From Actinomycetes bacterium (GTDB lineage: Bacteria > Actinomycetota > Acidimicrobiia > Acidimicrobiales > CADCSY01), in NCBI GenBank assembly GCA_025464025.1, contig JAODBP010000016.1, positions 1 through 20,900 on the forward strand: a DNA stretch of 20,900 bases, written 5' to 3'. A program made the translations under genes and the position numbers. Below are positions 1 through 7,023 of this stretch, in pieces (position 1 is the stretch's first letter; every line of letters begins with the position of its first letter). The notes below the pieces were generated by a model. It was not told the DNA's origin. It did not search any database and saw only the letters and a program-made list of their open reading frames with translations.

Positions 1-2
1 GG

Positions 3-122
3 GACGATGTCGGACACCTCGGCCCAGGCCCGGTGCTCCTTCCACACGTCGTCGGCGCGCTCGAGGATGTAGGGCAGCCACCCGATCTGGCCCTCGGAGT
101 ACGCCAGCTTCAGGTTCGGGTG
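3..122 (-). pseudogene. Detached C-terminal continuation of the amidohydrolase
   Basis: Reading the minus strand straight on after the TAG at 123-125, without any frame change, gives HPNLKLAYSEGQIGW followed by LPYILERADDVWKEH, then RAWAEVSDIV to the window edge. This is the conserved late segment of amidohydrolase_2 proteins (PNLKLAYSEGQIGW, then an ILERADDVW helix). No start codon or ribosome site is needed to explain it. It is the remainder of the same gene, so the locus is one gene with a nonsense codon. The true 3' end lies outside the window. Confidence 0.8.
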
Positions 123-941
123 CTACACGAGCTGACCCGAGAACAACCAGTCCATCAGCGACGCCATGGCGGTGTTGAAGGAGAGCGACGCGGCCACGGC
201 CACCGGCGCATCGGGCGACGTCGCCGGCATCCGGGACGACGAGCCGATGTGCATGCAGATCGTGGTCTTGGTCTCCTCGCACGCCTGGATGAACGGGTCC
301 CAGAAGCCGGAGTGGATCGAGGGCAGCCCGAGGTGCGGCGGGATCTCCGAGAAGGTGACGGCGCGGACGCCGCGCTCGGCGTTGCGGCGCACCTCGGCGG
401 CGGCCAGCTCGGCGTCCCACAGCGGGACGATGATCAGCGGGATGAGGCGGCCGCCCGAGTCGCCGCACCACTCCTCGACCATCCAGTCGTTGTAGGCGTA
501 GACGCAGGCCTCACCGAGCTCGCGGTCCTTGGCCTCGGTGAAGGCCTGGCCGCAGAAGCGGGGGAACGACGGGAAGCACAGCGACGCCTCGACCCAGTTG
601 GCCTCGTTGTCCTCGATGCGGGCCTTGGGGTCGTAGCACCCCGGGCGCATCTCGTCGTAGGTGATGGGCGACATCGTCATGTCGTCGCGGTCGAAGCCGA
701 CGGCGGCCACGTGGCGCTTGTTGATGTAGACGAGGTCCTCGAACACCCAGCAGTCGGCCTTGGGGGCGTCATCGGCGAAGGACTGCTCGTACTGGCCGCC
801 ACCGATGTGCTTCATGCCGGCGATGCCGCGGCGCTCGACCTTGGGCCCGCGGTCCCGGTACTTCGGCGGGAGCCACGTCTGCCACACGTGGGGCGGTTCG
901 ACGACGTGGTCGTCGACGCTGATGATCTTGGGCAGCTCCAC
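123..941 (-). CDS. Amidohydrolase family metal-dependent hydrolase, truncated by in-frame TAG
   Basis: This encodes the first 272 residues of an amidohydrolase_2-type TIM-barrel hydrolase. The N-terminus has the family's metal-site motif (ISVDDHVVEPPH, His12) and a second likely metal-site His lies in CMHIGSSS (His231). Such proteins hydrolyse or decarboxylate small, often aromatic or acyl-derived, substrates; the substrate here cannot be told. I chose the GTG at 941 because the motif follows at once and a GGAGG lies at 950-954, 8 bases upstream. Family members usually have about 380-400 residues. Here a TAG at 123-125 ends the protein after FSGQLV, yet the same frame goes on to the window edge with typical family sequence (separate entry). 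It may be a pseudogene, a recent nonsense mutation or a sequencing error. It lies 58 bases downstream of the TetR gene on the same strand, with a palindromic operator candidate in the gap. Confidence 0.85.
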   Translation of the reverse strand: MELPKIISVDDHVVEPPHVWQTWLPPKYRDRGPKVERRGIAGMKHIGGGQYEQSFADDAPKADCWVFEDLVYINKRHVAAVGFDRDDMTMSPITYDEMRPGCYDPKARIEDNEANWVEASLCFPSFPRFCGQAFTEAKDRELGEACVYAYNDWMVEEWCGDSGGRLIPLIIVPLWDAELAAAEVRRNAERGVRAVTFSEIPPHLGLPSIHSGFWDPFIQACEETKTTICMHIGSSSRMPATSPDAPVAVAASLSFNTAMASLMDWLFSGQLV

Positions 942-949
942 GGGACCGA

Positions 950-954
950 CCTCC
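950..954 (-). promoter_or_regulatory. Ribosome binding site of the amidohydrolase
   Basis: GGAGG on the minus strand, 8 bases before the GTG at 941. It decides the start, since there is no ATG nearby in frame. Confidence 0.6.
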
Positions 955-965
955 GGCTTCGTATA

Positions 966-986
966 AACCTGACGACCCGTCAGGTT
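966..986. promoter_or_regulatory. Palindromic operator candidate, site A (TetR-type)
   Basis: A perfect inverted repeat with 9-bp arms (AACCTGACG / CGTCAGGTT) around a 3-base centre lies between the TetR stop and the amidohydrolase start. It directly follows an AT-rich stretch (TATAAAC on the plus strand). The core TGACG-N3-CGTCA recurs at 2301-2313 in the divergent promoter of the same cluster. Recurrence at two promoters around a tetR gene favours an operator over a terminator, and there is no T tract. A short hairpin terminator for tetR remains possible. Confidence 0.6.
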
Positions 987-999
987 AGCACTGGGCCGG

Positions 1000-1650
1000 T
1001 CAGGCGGGTGGGCGCTGCCCCGTCACCGACCAGTAGATGAGGTGGGCCATGCTCCGACGGGCGTCGTCGGTGCGGATGCCCCAGAACTCGAAGCCGTACC
1101 GGTGCGACGCCACGTTGGCCAGCATGGCGACGAGCACGCCGGCCGTCGCGGTCGGGTCGAGCGGGTCGTCGCCCTTCGGCTTGGGCTGGGCGACCTTGAT
1201 GGCGTCGCTGAGCGCCACCGTCACCGAGTTGAGCATCTTCGAGCGGATCTTCCCGAAGCGACGGTCGCCCTCCCCCGAGGCCAGCTCGACCACGCGCAGC
1301 ACCGGTCGGTACTGCTCCCAGAACTCGATGAACCGGTCGGTCAGCACCAGGGCCGACTCGTAGCCGGCCCGGCCCTTCCACTCGGCTTGGCGGACGTGGT
1401 CGACCATGACCGTGGTGTCGACCGCCATCTCCTCGGCCAGCACCAGGATCGCCGACTCCACGTCGGGGAAGTACTGGTAGAAGGTCGCCGGCGAGGTGCT
1501 CGCCTCCCGGGCGATGTCGATCACCTTGAGGTCGCGGAGCGAGGTGGTGGCCAGCATGTCGGCCGTGCACTCGAGGAGCCGCGTCCGGGTGGCCCGCCCC
1601 CGTCGACCGGGGACCCGCCCGTCCGCCGCCCGCAGCTCGCTGTCGGTCAT
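1000..1650 (-). CDS. TetR/AcrR family transcriptional regulator
   Basis: A 216-residue protein with the usual TetR length and layout. The N-terminal helix-turn-helix (about residues 20-65) includes TRTRLLECTADML, then VIDIAREASTSPATFYQYFPD, where STSPATFYQYF is the typical recognition helix and the turn into helix 4. The rest is a helical ligand-binding and dimerisation domain that gives no clue to the effector. ATG start at 1650, 10 bases after the stop of the isochorismatase-fold gene, so the two are probably cotranscribed. It most likely represses the surrounding catabolic genes through the TGACG-N3-CGTCA sites at 966-986 and 2301-2313; that link is inference. An acyl-CoA or aromatic-acid effector would fit the ligase and amidohydrolase neighbours. 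Confidence 0.93.
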   Translation of the reverse strand: MTDSELRAADGRVPGRRGRATRTRLLECTADMLATTSLRDLKVIDIAREASTSPATFYQYFPDVESAILVLAEEMAVDTTVMVDHVRQAEWKGRAGYESALVLTDRFIEFWEQYRPVLRVVELASGEGDRRFGKIRSKMLNSVTVALSDAIKVAQPKPKGDDPLDPTATAGVLVAMLANVASHRYGFEFWGIRTDDARRSMAHLIYWSVTGQRPPA

Positions 1651-1660
1651 CGGTGCTCGA

Positions 1661-2290
1661 TCACGACTTCCAGGCGGCCAGGATGTCGGCGGCGTGGACC
1701 ACGGTGCTGAACACCCGGAACGAGCCGTCGATCACGGCCTCGGCGTACTCGGCCGGGAGGCCGGCCACGGCGTCCCGGGGCAGCACGAACTGGTAGCCGT
1801 GGTTCACGGCGTCGAGCCCGAAGCTGAGCATGCCGACGTTCACCGACACGCCCACGCCGATCACCGTCGTGGCGCCCAGGTTGCGCAGCACCATGTCGAG
1901 GTCGGTGCCGCCCATGGGACCGAGCCCGTGGTAGCGGCCGAGGACGATGTCACCCTCCTCGACCCCGATCTCGGGGATCACGTCGGCCACGTGGGAGCCG
2001 GGCGTGAGCTGGAGCCCCGACTTCACCGCGGCGGCGTACATCCGGGCGTTGGTGCTGGCCGCCTTGCCGTCGGGCCGGCGCCACGCCACGCAGTGCACGA
2101 CCGGGATGCCGGCAGCGCGTGCCGCCGCCGTCAGCTCGCCGGCCACCACACGCATGGAGGCGGCGGCCTCCGACAGCTCCCGCAGCGACGCGTCGGCGCC
2201 GATGATGCCGTTCTGGCACTCCTGGGTCACCAGTACGGTGTGCCCGGGGGCGACGAGGTCCGTGAGATGTACCGCCACGGCGGGGAGCAT
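1661..2290 (-). CDS. Isochorismatase-fold cysteine hydrolase homologue lacking the catalytic residues
   Basis: A 209-residue protein with the isochorismatase Rossmann-like fold: VLVTQECQNG near the N-terminus, the central GTDLDMVLRNLG and VIGVGVSVNVG segments, and LPRDAVAG near the end. The family uses an Asp-Lys-Cys triad. The aligned positions here read Glu24 (TQECQN in place of the usual D-x-Q), Arg119 (VLGRYHG) and Gly153 (SVNVGML, where TNVCVE is usual). It therefore probably does not hydrolyse by the standard thiol mechanism. I chose the ATG at 2290; a longer frame upstream runs through the divergent promoter and into the ligase gene. An AGGGG lies about 7 bases before this ATG. It is first in a minus-strand unit with tetR and diverges from the acyl-CoA ligase. 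Confidence 0.85.
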   Translation of the reverse strand: MLPAVAVHLTDLVAPGHTVLVTQECQNGIIGADASLRELSEAAASMRVVAGELTAAARAAGIPVVHCVAWRRPDGKAASTNARMYAAAVKSGLQLTPGSHVADVIPEIGVEEGDIVLGRYHGLGPMGGTDLDMVLRNLGATTVIGVGVSVNVGMLSFGLDAVNHGYQFVLPRDAVAGLPAEYAEAVIDGSFRVFSTVVHAADILAAWKS

Positions 2291-2300
2291 CACACGCCCC

Positions 2301-2313
2301 TGACGGACCGTCA
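2301..2313. promoter_or_regulatory. Palindromic operator candidate, site B (TetR-type)
   Basis: TGACGG-A-CCGTCA is a perfect 6-bp-arm palindrome in the 49-bp gap between the divergent isochorismatase-fold gene (start 2290) and the acyl-CoA ligase (start 2340). With flanks it shares CCTGACG-N2-CCGTCA with site A at 966-986. Its position could block transcription in both directions. The linked TetR is the natural candidate to bind it. Confidence 0.6.
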
Positions 2314-2339
2314 AAGATCCAAGGGGAGACGCACCACAG

Positions 2340-3848
2340 ATGCTGGGTGAGATCGCGGCCGAGGCCGGGCGCCGGTTCGGCGACCTGGCCGCCTTCGTGT
2401 CGGCCGACGGGTGGGCCCTGTCGTACCGCGACCTCGACCGCCTGTCCGACGAGGTGGCCGTCGGGCTGACCCGACGGGGCATCGGCGACCGCGACGTGGT
2501 CGTGCTGTCGCTGCCGTCGACCGTCGACTACATCGTCGCCTTCGTGGCTGCGGCCAAGGTCGGCGCCGTCACCGCCGGGCTCAACCCGAGCCTCGCACCG
2601 CCGGAGCGATCGCGCCTGGTCGAGCTGGCCGAGGCCAAGCTGGTGCTCACCACGGCCGAGCTGGCCGACGGCGTGCCCAAGGGCGCACCGGCCGAGGTGG
2701 TCGAGGTGGCCGGGCGACCCGACGACATCCTCCGCGGCCTCCGCGAGGAGGGCACGCCGCCGCCGCTCGCCGAGGACCCGGACCGCCCCGTGGCGATCGT
2801 CTTCACGTCGGGCACGACCGGCATCCCGAAGGGCGCCGTCTTCACCAACCAGATCCTGGCCAACGTCAGCCGGATGGACGCCGGCGAGGCGTGGGGCGGT
2901 GGGTCCGACCAGCTCGTGTCGACGCAGTTCGCCCACGTCGGGCTGATGACCAAGCTGCCGTGGTACCTGCGGCTCGGCACGACCAACCACCTGATGCAGC
3001 GGTGGCGGGCGGCCGACGTCCTCCAGATGATCGACCGGTACCGGATGCCAGCGGTGGCCGCCGTGGCCCCCCAGGTCGCGCTCCTCCTGCGGGTGCCGGA
3101 GTTCGCCACCTACGACTTCAGCTGCGTGCGCTCGATCATCGTCGGCGCCGGGCCGTCGTCCCCCGGCCTCGTGCGCGAGGCGCGGGAGGCGTTCGGGGCG
3201 CCGTACTCCATCCGGTACTCGTCGACCGAGTCGGGTGGGCTGGGCACGCTCACCGCCCTCGACGCCCCCGACGAGGAGGCGCTCTACACCGTCGGGCGGC
3301 CGCGGGCCGGCATCGAGCTCGAGGTGCGCGACGAGGACGGCAACGTCGTCCCGCCCGGCGAGGCCGGCGAGGTGTGCCTCCGCTCGGGTGCGGTCATGGC
3401 CGGCTACTGGAACGACCCGGAGGCCACGGCGGCGACGCTGCGCGACGGCTGGCTCTGGACCGGCGACCTCGGGATGATCGACGAGATCGGCTGCCTGCGA
3501 CTCGTCGGCCGGCGCAAGGAGATGTTCATCCGGGGCGGCTACAACATCTTCCCGATGGAGGTCGAGGCCGTCCTCTCCTCCCACCCGGCCGTCGGCGACA
3601 TCGCCGTCGCCCCCCGCCCCGACGCGGTGATGGGCGAGATCGGCGTCGCCGTGGTCGTGCCCCGCGACCCGGCCAACCCGCCCACGCTCGACGACCTCCG
3701 CGAGTACGCCGCCGGGCGGATCGCCACGTGGAAGATCCCCGAGCGCATCCGCTACGTCGACACGCTCCCGCTCACCGCCATGCAGAAGCTCGACCGCCGG
3801 ACGCTGGCGGCCGAGGAGGCGGCGGCCGAGACTGGTTCGACATCGTAG
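2340..3848 (+). CDS. AMP-dependent acyl-CoA synthetase/ligase (FadD-like)
   Basis: A 502-residue ANL-superfamily enzyme that should activate a carboxylic acid to its acyl-CoA through an acyl-adenylate. Visible motifs in order: the P-loop FTSGTTGIPKG (about 154-164), YSSTESGG (A5-like, about 295-302), GYWNDPEAT and DGWLWTGDLG (the TGD adenylate motif), GRRKEMFIRGGYNIFP (hinge), and the late catalytic Lys region TAMQKLDR (Lys near 483). Length is normal to slightly short for the family. The ATG at 2340 has an AAGGGGAG at 2321-2328. The acid is unknown; neighbours (enoyl-CoA hydratase, amidohydrolase) suggest a fatty, cyclic or aromatic acid. It probably sits under the site B operator. Confidence 0.93.
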   Translation: MLGEIAAEAGRRFGDLAAFVSADGWALSYRDLDRLSDEVAVGLTRRGIGDRDVVVLSLPSTVDYIVAFVAAAKVGAVTAGLNPSLAPPERSRLVELAEAKLVLTTAELADGVPKGAPAEVVEVAGRPDDILRGLREEGTPPPLAEDPDRPVAIVFTSGTTGIPKGAVFTNQILANVSRMDAGEAWGGGSDQLVSTQFAHVGLMTKLPWYLRLGTTNHLMQRWRAADVLQMIDRYRMPAVAAVAPQVALLLRVPEFATYDFSCVRSIIVGAGPSSPGLVREAREAFGAPYSIRYSSTESGGLGTLTALDAPDEEALYTVGRPRAGIELEVRDEDGNVVPPGEAGEVCLRSGAVMAGYWNDPEATAATLRDGWLWTGDLGMIDEIGCLRLVGRRKEMFIRGGYNIFPMEVEAVLSSHPAVGDIAVAPRPDAVMGEIGVAVVVPRDPANPPTLDDLREYAAGRIATWKIPERIRYVDTLPLTAMQKLDRRTLAAEEAAAETGSTS

Positions 3849-3878
3849 AAATGGGCGTGGCGCTGTCGTACAGTCCGC

Positions 3879-3894
3879 TGTGACCTGAGTCACA
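3879..3894. promoter_or_regulatory. CRP/GlxR-type binding site
   Basis: TGTGA-N6-TCACA, an exact match to the consensus of CRP-family regulators (E. coli CRP, mycobacterial CRP, corynebacterial GlxR). The palindrome extends one base each side (CTGTGAC / GTCACAG, 3878-3895). It lies in the 63-bp gap between the ligase stop and the MarR start, 17 bases before the start codon. That position, close to the start, would fit repression, or autoregulation by the MarR protein. Confidence 0.6.
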
Positions 3895-3911
3895 GACGTC
3901 CAAGGAGCTCC

Positions 3912-4457
3912 GTGAGCGTCCCGCAGCACCCGTCGCCCCCCATCCTCCTCGACGAGGCCGGCCGCCGGTCCTACGAAGCACTGATCGGCGACCGCCTCCC
4001 GAACGCCGACCCGGCGGCGTGGTCGCTGTTCACGTTCGCCCTGGGCGCCGGGCGGCGGGCCGAGGCGTTCCTGGCCGACGTCGTCCGCCACCACGACCTC
4101 GACGGCGCCCAGCTCTCGGTGCTGCTCGTGCTGTGGTTCAACGGGCCGCCGCACCGGCTGTCGCCCACCAAGCTCAGCCGCTTCATCGCCCAGAGCCCGA
4201 GCGGGATGACCCACACGGTGAAGCGGCTCACGTCGGCCGGGCTGGTCGGGCGGGTCGGGCTCGAGACCGACGGGCGGGCCAAGCACGTCGAGCTCACCGA
4301 CCGCGGGCTCGAGGTCGTCACCCGCTGCGCCCAGGACCTGTCCACCGCCGTCGAGGCGGTGTTCCGCCGGCCCGACCTGCCGGTCGACGAGCTGGCCGAC
4401 GCCCAGCGGGTCATCGTCGAGGTGCTGACCCAGGCGGTTTCTCCCCGGCCCACCTGA
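3912..4457 (+). CDS. MarR family transcriptional regulator
   Basis: A 181-residue winged-helix protein. The wHTH spans about residues 80-135: LSPTKLSRFIAQSPSGMTHTV is followed by KRLTSAGLVGRVGLETDGRAK and VELTDRG, the standard MarR recognition helix, wing (DGR) and following strand. The N-terminal extension of about 45 residues is somewhat long. GTG start at 3912 with AAGGAG at 3902-3907, 4 bases upstream. It ends 17 bases before the enoyl-CoA hydratase ATG, so the two probably form an operon. Its likely target is its own promoter, which holds the palindrome at 3878-3895. MarR proteins in such acyl-CoA clusters often sense a CoA thioester or aromatic acid; nothing in the sequence fixes the ligand. 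Confidence 0.92.
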   Translation: MSVPQHPSPPILLDEAGRRSYEALIGDRLPNADPAAWSLFTFALGAGRRAEAFLADVVRHHDLDGAQLSVLLVLWFNGPPHRLSPTKLSRFIAQSPSGMTHTVKRLTSAGLVGRVGLETDGRAKHVELTDRGLEVVTRCAQDLSTAVEAVFRRPDLPVDELADAQRVIVEVLTQAVSPRPT

Positions 4458-4474
4458 TCGGCCAGGATGCGGCC

Positions 4475-5299
4475 ATGACGGAAGAGCTCGACCAGCAGGT
4501 GCTGCACCGGATCACCGATGGGGTGTGCTGGATCACGCTCAACCGGCCCGAGGCCGCCAACGCCATCACGTACCAGCAGCGCAACCGCGTCATCGAGCAC
4601 CTCGACGCCGCCAGCGCCGACTACCACGTGCGGGCCGTCGTCATCACCGCTGCCGGGGCCAAGCACTTCTGCACCGGCGCCGACCTGCGGGCCGGGCAGC
4701 CCGACATCGCCAAGCCCGAGGACGCCCCGAACATCCCGAGCGGCCACGTGAGCCGCAACATCCGGCTCGGGGCCCAGAAGCTGGTGGCCGCCATCCTCGA
4801 CTGCGAGAAGCCGGTCATCGGCGCCATCAACGGCACGGCCGCCGGCATCGGCGCCCACATCGCGCTGGCCTGCGACCTCGTCATCGCCGCCGACACGGCG
4901 AAGTTCATCGAGGTCTTCGTGCGCCGCGGCATCGTGCCCGACGGCGGCGGCGCCTACCTGCTCCCCCGCATCATCGGCCTCCAGAAGGCCAAGGAGCTCA
5001 TGTTCTTCGGCGACGAGCTGCCGGTCGACGAGGCCCACCGCCTCGGCATCGTGAACAAGGTCGTCCCCGGCGCCGAGCTCGAGGCCGCCGCGGCCGAGTG
5101 GGCCGCCCGCCTGGCCGGCGGCCCCACACGCGCCATCTCGCTCACCAAGTGGCTGGTGAACCGCTCCCTCGACTCCGACCGGGCCGGCGCGTTCTACGAC
5201 GAGTCCTACGCCCAGGAGCTGGCCATGCACAGCCTCGACGCCAACGAAGGCGTCGCCGCCTTCGTCGAGCGCCGCGACCCCACCTACAAGGGCTGGTAG
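4475..5299 (+). CDS. Enoyl-CoA hydratase/isomerase (crotonase superfamily)
   Basis: A 274-residue crotonase-fold enzyme acting on acyl-CoA thioesters. The first oxyanion-hole segment is GAKHFCTGADLRAG (about 61-74), the second is INGTAAGIGAHIALACD. The segment RRGIVPDGGGAYLLPRIIG (about 149-167) carries Asp156 at the position where PaaG-type isomerases have their catalytic Asp. Classical hydratases have a Glu there. This leans towards isomerase or dienoyl-type chemistry, but hydratase activity cannot be excluded. I chose the ATG at 4475, 17 bases after the MarR stop and with AGGA at 4463-4466; a longer frame upstream only reads antisense-like sequence inside marR. It ends next to the long hairpin at 5304-5355. 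Confidence 0.92.
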   Translation: MTEELDQQVLHRITDGVCWITLNRPEAANAITYQQRNRVIEHLDAASADYHVRAVVITAAGAKHFCTGADLRAGQPDIAKPEDAPNIPSGHVSRNIRLGAQKLVAAILDCEKPVIGAINGTAAGIGAHIALACDLVIAADTAKFIEVFVRRGIVPDGGGAYLLPRIIGLQKAKELMFFGDELPVDEAHRLGIVNKVVPGAELEAAAAEWAARLAGGPTRAISLTKWLVNRSLDSDRAGAFYDESYAQELAMHSLDANEGVAAFVERRDPTYKGW

Positions 5300-5303
5300 C
5301 CCT

Positions 5304-5355
5304 CGAACTGGCGACGGATTGACAACGTTTCTGTTGTCAATCCGTCGCCAGTTCG
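5304..5355. terminator. Bidirectional terminator, 23-bp perfect hairpin
   Basis: Arms 5304-5326 and 5333-5355 are exact reverse complements with a 6-base loop (GTTTCT). The structure fills the 64-bp gap between two convergent genes, the enoyl-CoA hydratase (stop at 5299) and the nitronate monooxygenase (stop at 5364), so it can serve both strands. It lacks a clear T tract, as is common for actinobacterial terminators. The arms are unusually long and perfect, and they are less GC-rich in the inner part (ATTGACAAC). Confidence 0.85.
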
Positions 5356-5363
5356 GATGAGGG

Positions 5364-6485
5364 TCAGTCCTCCTGGATGAGGCTGTTGACGCGCTCCGTT
5401 GCCTCGAGCCACTCCTCGACCATGGTGAAGATGACGTCCTTGGTCGGGCGGACCGAGTTGAGGCGGCCGACGATCTGACCGGCGGGCGAGCCATGCCAGT
5501 CCTGCTTGTGGGCCCGGGCGATGCGCTGCGAGGCCGGGGCGAAGATCAGGCCCTGGAGCGGCATGGGGAGGGTCTTCGGCGCCCCCTCCTCCTCCCACAT
5601 CTCGGTCCACTTGGTGCGGAGCTGGCGGGCCGGCTTGCCGGTCATGGCCTTCGAGCGCACCGTGTCGCGAGACGAGGCGTTGAGGATGTTCTCGATCACG
5701 TCGGGCGGGGTCTCCGACTCGGTGACGGTGAGCCACATGGTGCCGGTCCACACGCCCTCGGCGCCGAGGGCCAGGCCGGCCGCCATCTGGCGACCGTCGG
5801 CGATGCCACCGGCGGCGAGCACGTGGGCCCGGTCGCCCACGGCGTCGACCACCTCGGGCACGAGGACCATCGTCGAGACCTCGCCGCAGTGGCCGCCGGC
5901 CTCGGTGCCCTGGGCGACCACCACGTCGACGCCGAGGTCGACCTGGCGCTCGGCGTGCTGGCGGGCGCCGACGAGGGCGCCGACGAGGATGCCGTGCTCG
6001 TGGGCCTGGTCGATGACCTCCTTGGGCGCCGGGCCCAGGGCGTTGACCAGCATCCTGCACAGCGGGTGCTCGAGCGAGACGGCGACCTGGCCGGGCCCGT
6101 CCTTGTCGACGTTGAGCGACGGGGCCTTGATCCGGGTCTGGACGTCGGCGGGCATCGGGCCGATGTCGGCGGCGGCCAGGTGCGACTCGACGAACTGCTT
6201 GTGCTCGTCGGGGATGAGCGTGAAGAGGTGCTCGAGGCTGGCATCCTCGCCGCCGCCCTTGCCCACGTAGGTGGCCGGCATGACGATGTCGACGCCGTAG
6301 GGCTTGCCGCCGCAGTGCTCGTCGATCCAGTTGAGCTCGACCTCGAGCTCTTCGGGCGTGAACGCCAGGGCGCCCAGCACGCCGAAGCCGCCCGCCTTGG
6401 AGACCTCGGCCACGACGTCGCGGCAGTGGCTGAAGGCGAAGATCGGGAGCTCGATGCCGAGCTTCTCGCAGATGGGCGTGCGCAT
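5364..6485 (-). CDS. Nitronate monooxygenase-like FMN-dependent oxidoreductase (2-nitropropane dioxygenase family)
   Basis: A 373-residue NMO/NPD-family TIM barrel. It has the N-terminal start of the family (CEKLGIELPIFAFSHC, then VSKAGGFGVLGA), the catalytic-His motif GTEAGGHCGE (His about 199) with VSTMVLVPEVVDAV after it, and the FMN-phosphate region AAGGIADGRQMAAGLALGAEGVW. The C-terminal 100 residues, with QDWHGSPAGQIVGRLNSV, are typical of actinobacterial members. Family enzymes oxidise nitronates, but many members next to acyl-CoA genes have unknown substrates and some act as enoyl reductases or dehydrogenases. ATG at 6485 with AAGGGG at 6493-6498. It follows the second MarR gene by 12 bases in one operon, so it is probably under that regulator. 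Confidence 0.9.
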   Translation of the reverse strand: MRTPICEKLGIELPIFAFSHCRDVVAEVSKAGGFGVLGALAFTPEELEVELNWIDEHCGGKPYGVDIVMPATYVGKGGGEDASLEHLFTLIPDEHKQFVESHLAAADIGPMPADVQTRIKAPSLNVDKDGPGQVAVSLEHPLCRMLVNALGPAPKEVIDQAHEHGILVGALVGARQHAERQVDLGVDVVVAQGTEAGGHCGEVSTMVLVPEVVDAVGDRAHVLAAGGIADGRQMAAGLALGAEGVWTGTMWLTVTESETPPDVIENILNASSRDTVRSKAMTGKPARQLRTKWTEMWEEEGAPKTLPMPLQGLIFAPASQRIARAHKQDWHGSPAGQIVGRLNSVRPTKDVIFTMVEEWLEATERVNSLIQED

Positions 6486-6497
6486 TGGGTTTCCCCT

Positions 6498-6974
6498 TCA
6501 GTTGACCTCGGCGGGCGTCGCCGAGGTGTCGGTCATCGATTGCTGGAAGCGGGCGAGCAGGCGGGCCAGCTCGCCGACGTCCTTCACCGACCAGTCACGC
6601 AGGACGAGCTCGGCGTCGGCCCGACGCTGGCCGTGGATGCGCTCGAGCACGGCCCGACCCTCGTCGGTGACCTCGAGCCAGGCGACGCGGCGGTCCGCCT
6701 CGTCGGTGGTGCGGGCGATCAGCCCGCCTTCCTCGAGCGGGCGGATCTGGCGGCTGGCCGTCGACTGGTCGACGCCGAGCCGGCGGGCCACCTCGGTGCC
6801 GGCGATCGGCCCGTGGCGGTTGATCAGGCGCAGGGCGGTGAGGCCGGCACCGGAGAGCTTGGTGGCGGCGGCGTCGAGCACCCGCTCCCGCTGGAACGGG
6901 CTGCGGGCCACGGTCTCGATGAACTCGATGAACGAGTCGATCGCCCGCAGCTCGTCGTCGTCGAACCGCCCCAT
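6498..6974 (-). CDS. MarR family transcriptional regulator (second)
   Basis: A 158-residue MarR protein. After an N-terminal dimerisation helix (DELRAIDSFIEFIETVARS), the wHTH covers LTALRLINRHGPIAGTEVARR, LGVDQSTASRQIRPLEEGGL and IARTTDEADRRVAWLEVTDEG, with the DRR wing. The recognition helix differs from that of the first MarR protein here, so the two are not recent duplicates. I chose the ATG at 6974 (MGRFDDDEL); another ATG lies at 6983. A frame from 7037 would translate through the promoter palindromes and adds no conserved sequence. It leads the nitronate monooxygenase gene by 12 bases and probably controls it and itself. Confidence 0.9.
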   Translation of the reverse strand: MGRFDDDELRAIDSFIEFIETVARSPFQRERVLDAAATKLSGAGLTALRLINRHGPIAGTEVARRLGVDQSTASRQIRPLEEGGLIARTTDEADRRVAWLEVTDEGRAVLERIHGQRRADAELVLRDWSVKDVGELARLLARFQQSMTDTSATPAEVN

Positions 6975-6998
6975 GGGCGGCATCGTACGCCCGATGCA

Positions 6999-7010
6999 TG
7001 TACTCGTACA
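6999..7010. promoter_or_regulatory. Palindrome before marR2, operator candidate
   Basis: TGTAC-TC-GTACA, 5-bp arms with a 2-base centre, 25 bases upstream of the chosen marR2 start. On the minus strand it reads within TTGTACGAGTACAT. This resembles the TTGTAC-type half sites bound by many MarR proteins. Autoregulation is inferred from position only. Confidence 0.45.
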
Positions 7011-7023
7011 ACCATTGGCGGTG

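Noticed and set aside
966..986. Site A as a simple terminator of tetR
   Set aside because: Short arms, no T tract and the same core at a second promoter make an operator more likely, though termination is not excluded.
2291..2482. Longer N-terminus for the isochorismatase-fold protein (start at 2482)
   Set aside because: It would run through the divergent promoter and palindrome into the ligase gene and encodes low-complexity Arg/Ser sequence; the ATG at 2290 has a ribosome site and precedes the family's first strand.
1950..4286. 778-residue open frame on the minus strand across the ligase and marR genes
   Set aside because: Arg/Gly/Asp/Val-rich composition with no motif; it is the antisense of the well-supported ligase and a common effect of high GC.
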